DNA of 35,367 nt from NCBI GenBank assembly GCA_040882255.1, contig JBBEBP010000010.1, positions 1 through 35,367 on the forward strand, in the 5' to 3' direction. The position numbers were made by a program, and so were the translations under genes. Origin of the DNA: PWQG01 sp040882255. Its GTDB lineage: Bacteria; Pseudomonadota; Gammaproteobacteria; Pseudomonadales; Pseudohongiellaceae. Position 1 is the first letter of the stretch; every line of letters starts with the position of its first letter. The notes beneath the pieces were generated by a model. It had not been told where the DNA came from and ran no database searches. It was given only the letters and a program-made list of their open reading frames with translations. Of the stretch, positions 34,401-35,367 are shown piece after piece.

Positions 34401-35367
34401 GATCTGGGTGGTAGCCAGCTCACCGGCTCTCTGCCCGTTACGCTGGGTAACCTTGTCAATCTGACCGAGCTGTACCTGTGGGGCAATCAATTCAGCGGCG
34501 AGTTGCCGAACAGCCTGACGAACCTGACCAGTCTGACCAGTGCCGGAATAGCCGGCAATTGCTACAACACGAGTGATGAGGCGCTGATTGCCTTCCTGGA
34601 CGGCGTGGATGAGGACTGGCACCTGCAGGGAGATTGCCCTGAGCCGGTACCGGACTTCGGGAATCTGCAGGCCTGCGAGAATCCGCCCGCGCTGTTCCTG
34701 GAAACCGTGATCAACGGCACGCTGGATACCGATACGGACTGCTTCATCGAGTCGGGTCGGATGAGTGATCGCTTCCTTGTCGAGCTGACCGAGCCGACGG
34801 TGCTGCGAACCACCGTGGAGGCGGCTGACTTTACGCCGTTGATCTCTGCCAGCCAGCTTCCTTCGGAGGCGCTGCTCATTCAGCGTGTAACTGGCACCGG
34901 CACCGTGATGGTGGAATATGCACTGCCGGCCGGCGACTACCGGATCGCCGTCACCAGTTACGAGGCCGACCCGGACGCTCCCCCGACCGGGGGCTACATC
35001 CTGACTACCGAGCTGCTGGACGAGTCTCAAACGGGCTGCAGGGATTCAGCGGTGGTCGCCGGCACTGTGACCGGTGGCAACATCAACAGTGATGATTGCG
35101 AGGACCAGAGTGAGATAGGCAATGGCCATCGGCTTGATGGTTATGTGATCTGGCTGCATGAGGGCGCGCGGTTGGACGTGACTTTGAGCAGCGACTTCAG
35201 CGCCAGACTGTCCCACTGGGCCCTGAATAGTTACGTGACCTCGACCGAAGTGGTCGAGCAGGGTAACAGTGTCAGCTACCGCATAGAGGCGGGCGAAGAA
35301 GGTTATCACCAGTTCTATGTGAGTCCCGATGTTATCGATGAAGAAGGCAACTACACGCTGGAGTTCA
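31425..35367 (+). CDS. Giant secreted leucine-rich-repeat protein, 3' end outside window
   Basis: The frame is open from ATG 31425 to the window edge: 1314 codons and no stop. A Sec signal peptide (MKIIQKNIVRFMMTALMASL, cut near ARA-AEP) precedes alternating modules. Residues about 30-270 hold two beta-sandwich-like units resembling PPC-type domains (ends LPAGTYWLFA, GAYTLNV, GSYTLTFS). Residues 275-318 are an LRR N-cap (ALIDLYNATDGDNWTNN, CSWHGVHC). About 320-600 carry some eleven plant-like 24-residue LRRs (LxxLxLxxNxLxGxIPxxIGxL). The pattern repeats: beta units 630-865, N-cap from about 874, a shorter LRR set of about five units, and a third beta pair from about 1084 that runs off. Paired cysteines fit an extracellular location. 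Adhesion or ligand binding is plausible; no enzyme motif is seen. Confidence 0.9.
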   Translation, partial: MKIIQKNIVRFMMTALMASLMSLARAAEPGEADACLSPSALSAGETVDGVLDTNDCVSASGRLQDYYEVTLSDPGTLLVEMTSEDFQTLVGVYSEDGNELLGYDLGDPAANLALPAGTYWLFASTAVVDADAPPQGAYTLNVTESEVPQQGCGDEFTAVPGTIVQGSFSATDCIDMIAHDSDEVDRYNDGYRIYVEANETLYATLVADIDFRFSWWMDDVNVSPLLGLPADRARTMAISSNETPMLHRLYALADEHQATGSYTLTFSTEPPVSPPERAALIDLYNATDGDNWTNNTGWLDVEGTECSWHGVHCDGTGELLALDVQNNGLNGQIPVAIGDLENLVFLGLANNDGLAGTIPAEIGNLSNLTTLALHNNGLTGQVPIEIGDLEQLEHLYLMGNALTGEIPASIGNLTALKTLHLLRNHFTGAFPTAIQSLTNLEVLWLADNQFSGPLPMWLDHLTNLRLLHLWSNDFSGEIPANLGQLTQLTTLHLYSNNLTGQIPAELGQLDTLLSLNLQLNQLEGSLPPAIGSLTELEYLDLGGNQLSGSLPAELGDLVNLTELYLWDNQFSGELPNSLTNLTSLTSAGIAGNCYNTSDEALIAFLDGADEDWHLQGDCAEPVPDFGDSQACENPPALSLETVINGTLDAGTDCFIESGRMSDRFLVELTEPTVLRTTVEAADFTPLISASELPSEAVIVQRYSETGTVMVEYALPAGDYRIAVTSYEADPDAPLTGSYTLTTEVLGESQSACISNSAVVAGTVTDGYIDSDDCEDQSAIGNGHRLDNYVIWLQEGAQLEVTLSSDFNARLFHWISGGELTSTDVADQGNGVSYHMEAAEEGYHHFYVSPDVINEEGSYTLEFSTPFDPGVSQAEREALIALYNATDGHNWTNNDGWLGEAGSECTWHGVACNGEERLVRLELSGNNLDGQLPADIGNLTQLSNLNLADNNLVGQIPVELWDLTSLHWIVLWSNSFEGELPAAVGNLTQLRGLDLGGSQLTGSLPVTLGNLVNLTELYLWGNQFSGELPNSLTNLTSLTSAGIAGNCYNTSDEALIAFLDGVDEDWHLQGDCPEPVPDFGNLQACENPPALFLETVINGTLDTDTDCFIESGRMSDRFLVELTEPTVLRTTVEAADFTPLISASQLPSEALLIQRVTGTGTVMVEYALPAGDYRIAVTSYEADPDAPPTGGYILTTELLDESQTGCRDSAVVAGTVTGGNINSDDCEDQSEIGNGHRLDGYVIWLHEGARLDVTLSSDFSARLSHWALNSYVTSTEVVEQGNSVSYRIEAGEEGYHQFYVSPDVIDEEGNYTLEF
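33092..33278 (+). repeat. Internal duplication of the LRR gene, copy 1
   Basis: This stretch (last LRR and the C-cap ending DWHLQGDC) recurs 1359 bases later with only about four differences in 187 bases by eye. Similarity continues, more loosely, into the following beta modules. The period is exactly 453 codons, so the frame is kept. Confidence 0.85.
34451..34637 (+). repeat. Internal duplication of the LRR gene, copy 2
   Basis: Second copy of the 33092-33278 segment. The flanking upstream LRRs differ much more than the copied part, which suggests recent duplication or gene conversion rather than slow constraint. Confidence 0.85.

Overview
The window looks like chromosomal DNA of a GC-rich, Gram-negative gammaproteobacterium. 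The support is the gene content (PepN, NadK, GlpG-like rhomboid, YeaC, YbiT, a two-subunit biotin carboxylase/carboxyltransferase pair), outer-membrane and lipoprotein export signals, and a Fur-box-like site of proteobacterial form. Genus cannot be fixed from the sequence; a marine or halophilic relative of pseudomonads or Oceanospirillales is a guess.

Left edge (1-4117) is the end of a prophage. It holds the 3' part of a very large virion-type polyvalent protein, a small antisense phage gene, nested inverted repeats, and a fragment matching the 3' end of a tRNA (tRNA-Asp-like). The missing 5' half of the tRNA and the intrinsic terminator just outside indicate that this is one attachment junction. 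Chromosomal DNA begins with a secreted M12B-like metalloprotease (4293-6500).

Region 6557-9459 is a tight, translationally coupled cluster: nadK, GlpG-like rhomboid protease, YeaC/DUF1315, DUF2797. A REPIN-like 130-bp element with perfect 33-bp inverted arms fills the space before the next, convergent operon.

Region 9641-17199 (minus strand) is the most interesting part. It is a six-gene operon in the order BlaI/CopY-like repressor, M56 membrane metallopeptidase, TolC/CusC-like outer membrane factor, small His-rich exported protein, lipoprotein membrane-fusion adaptor, heavy-metal RND pump. Adjacent genes overlap or lie within about 15 nt. The M56 protein lacks a beta-lactam sensor but has a short predicted periplasmic loop with five His and two Cys in 17 residues, which suggests a metal-sensing, BlaR-like proteolytic switch controlling tripartite metal efflux.

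Region 17383-25893 holds pepN, a 61-residue internally deleted cytochrome b561 remnant, a GST-fold protein, a DUF6607 secreted protein diverging from an AraC-type regulator across a Fur-like box, a lipoprotein type-B carboxylesterase, and a possible small membrane protein without an ATG. Region 25915-30943 carries ybiT (ABC-F) and, divergently, pycA-pycB for pyruvate carboxylation with an extended -10 promoter. A 33-codon lysine-rich gene follows on the minus strand.

The right end (31425 to the edge) is one open gene of at least 1314 codons: a secreted protein with plant-like leucine-rich repeats alternating with beta-sandwich-like modules, containing a nearly identical internal duplication of 1359-bp period. 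It runs off the window.
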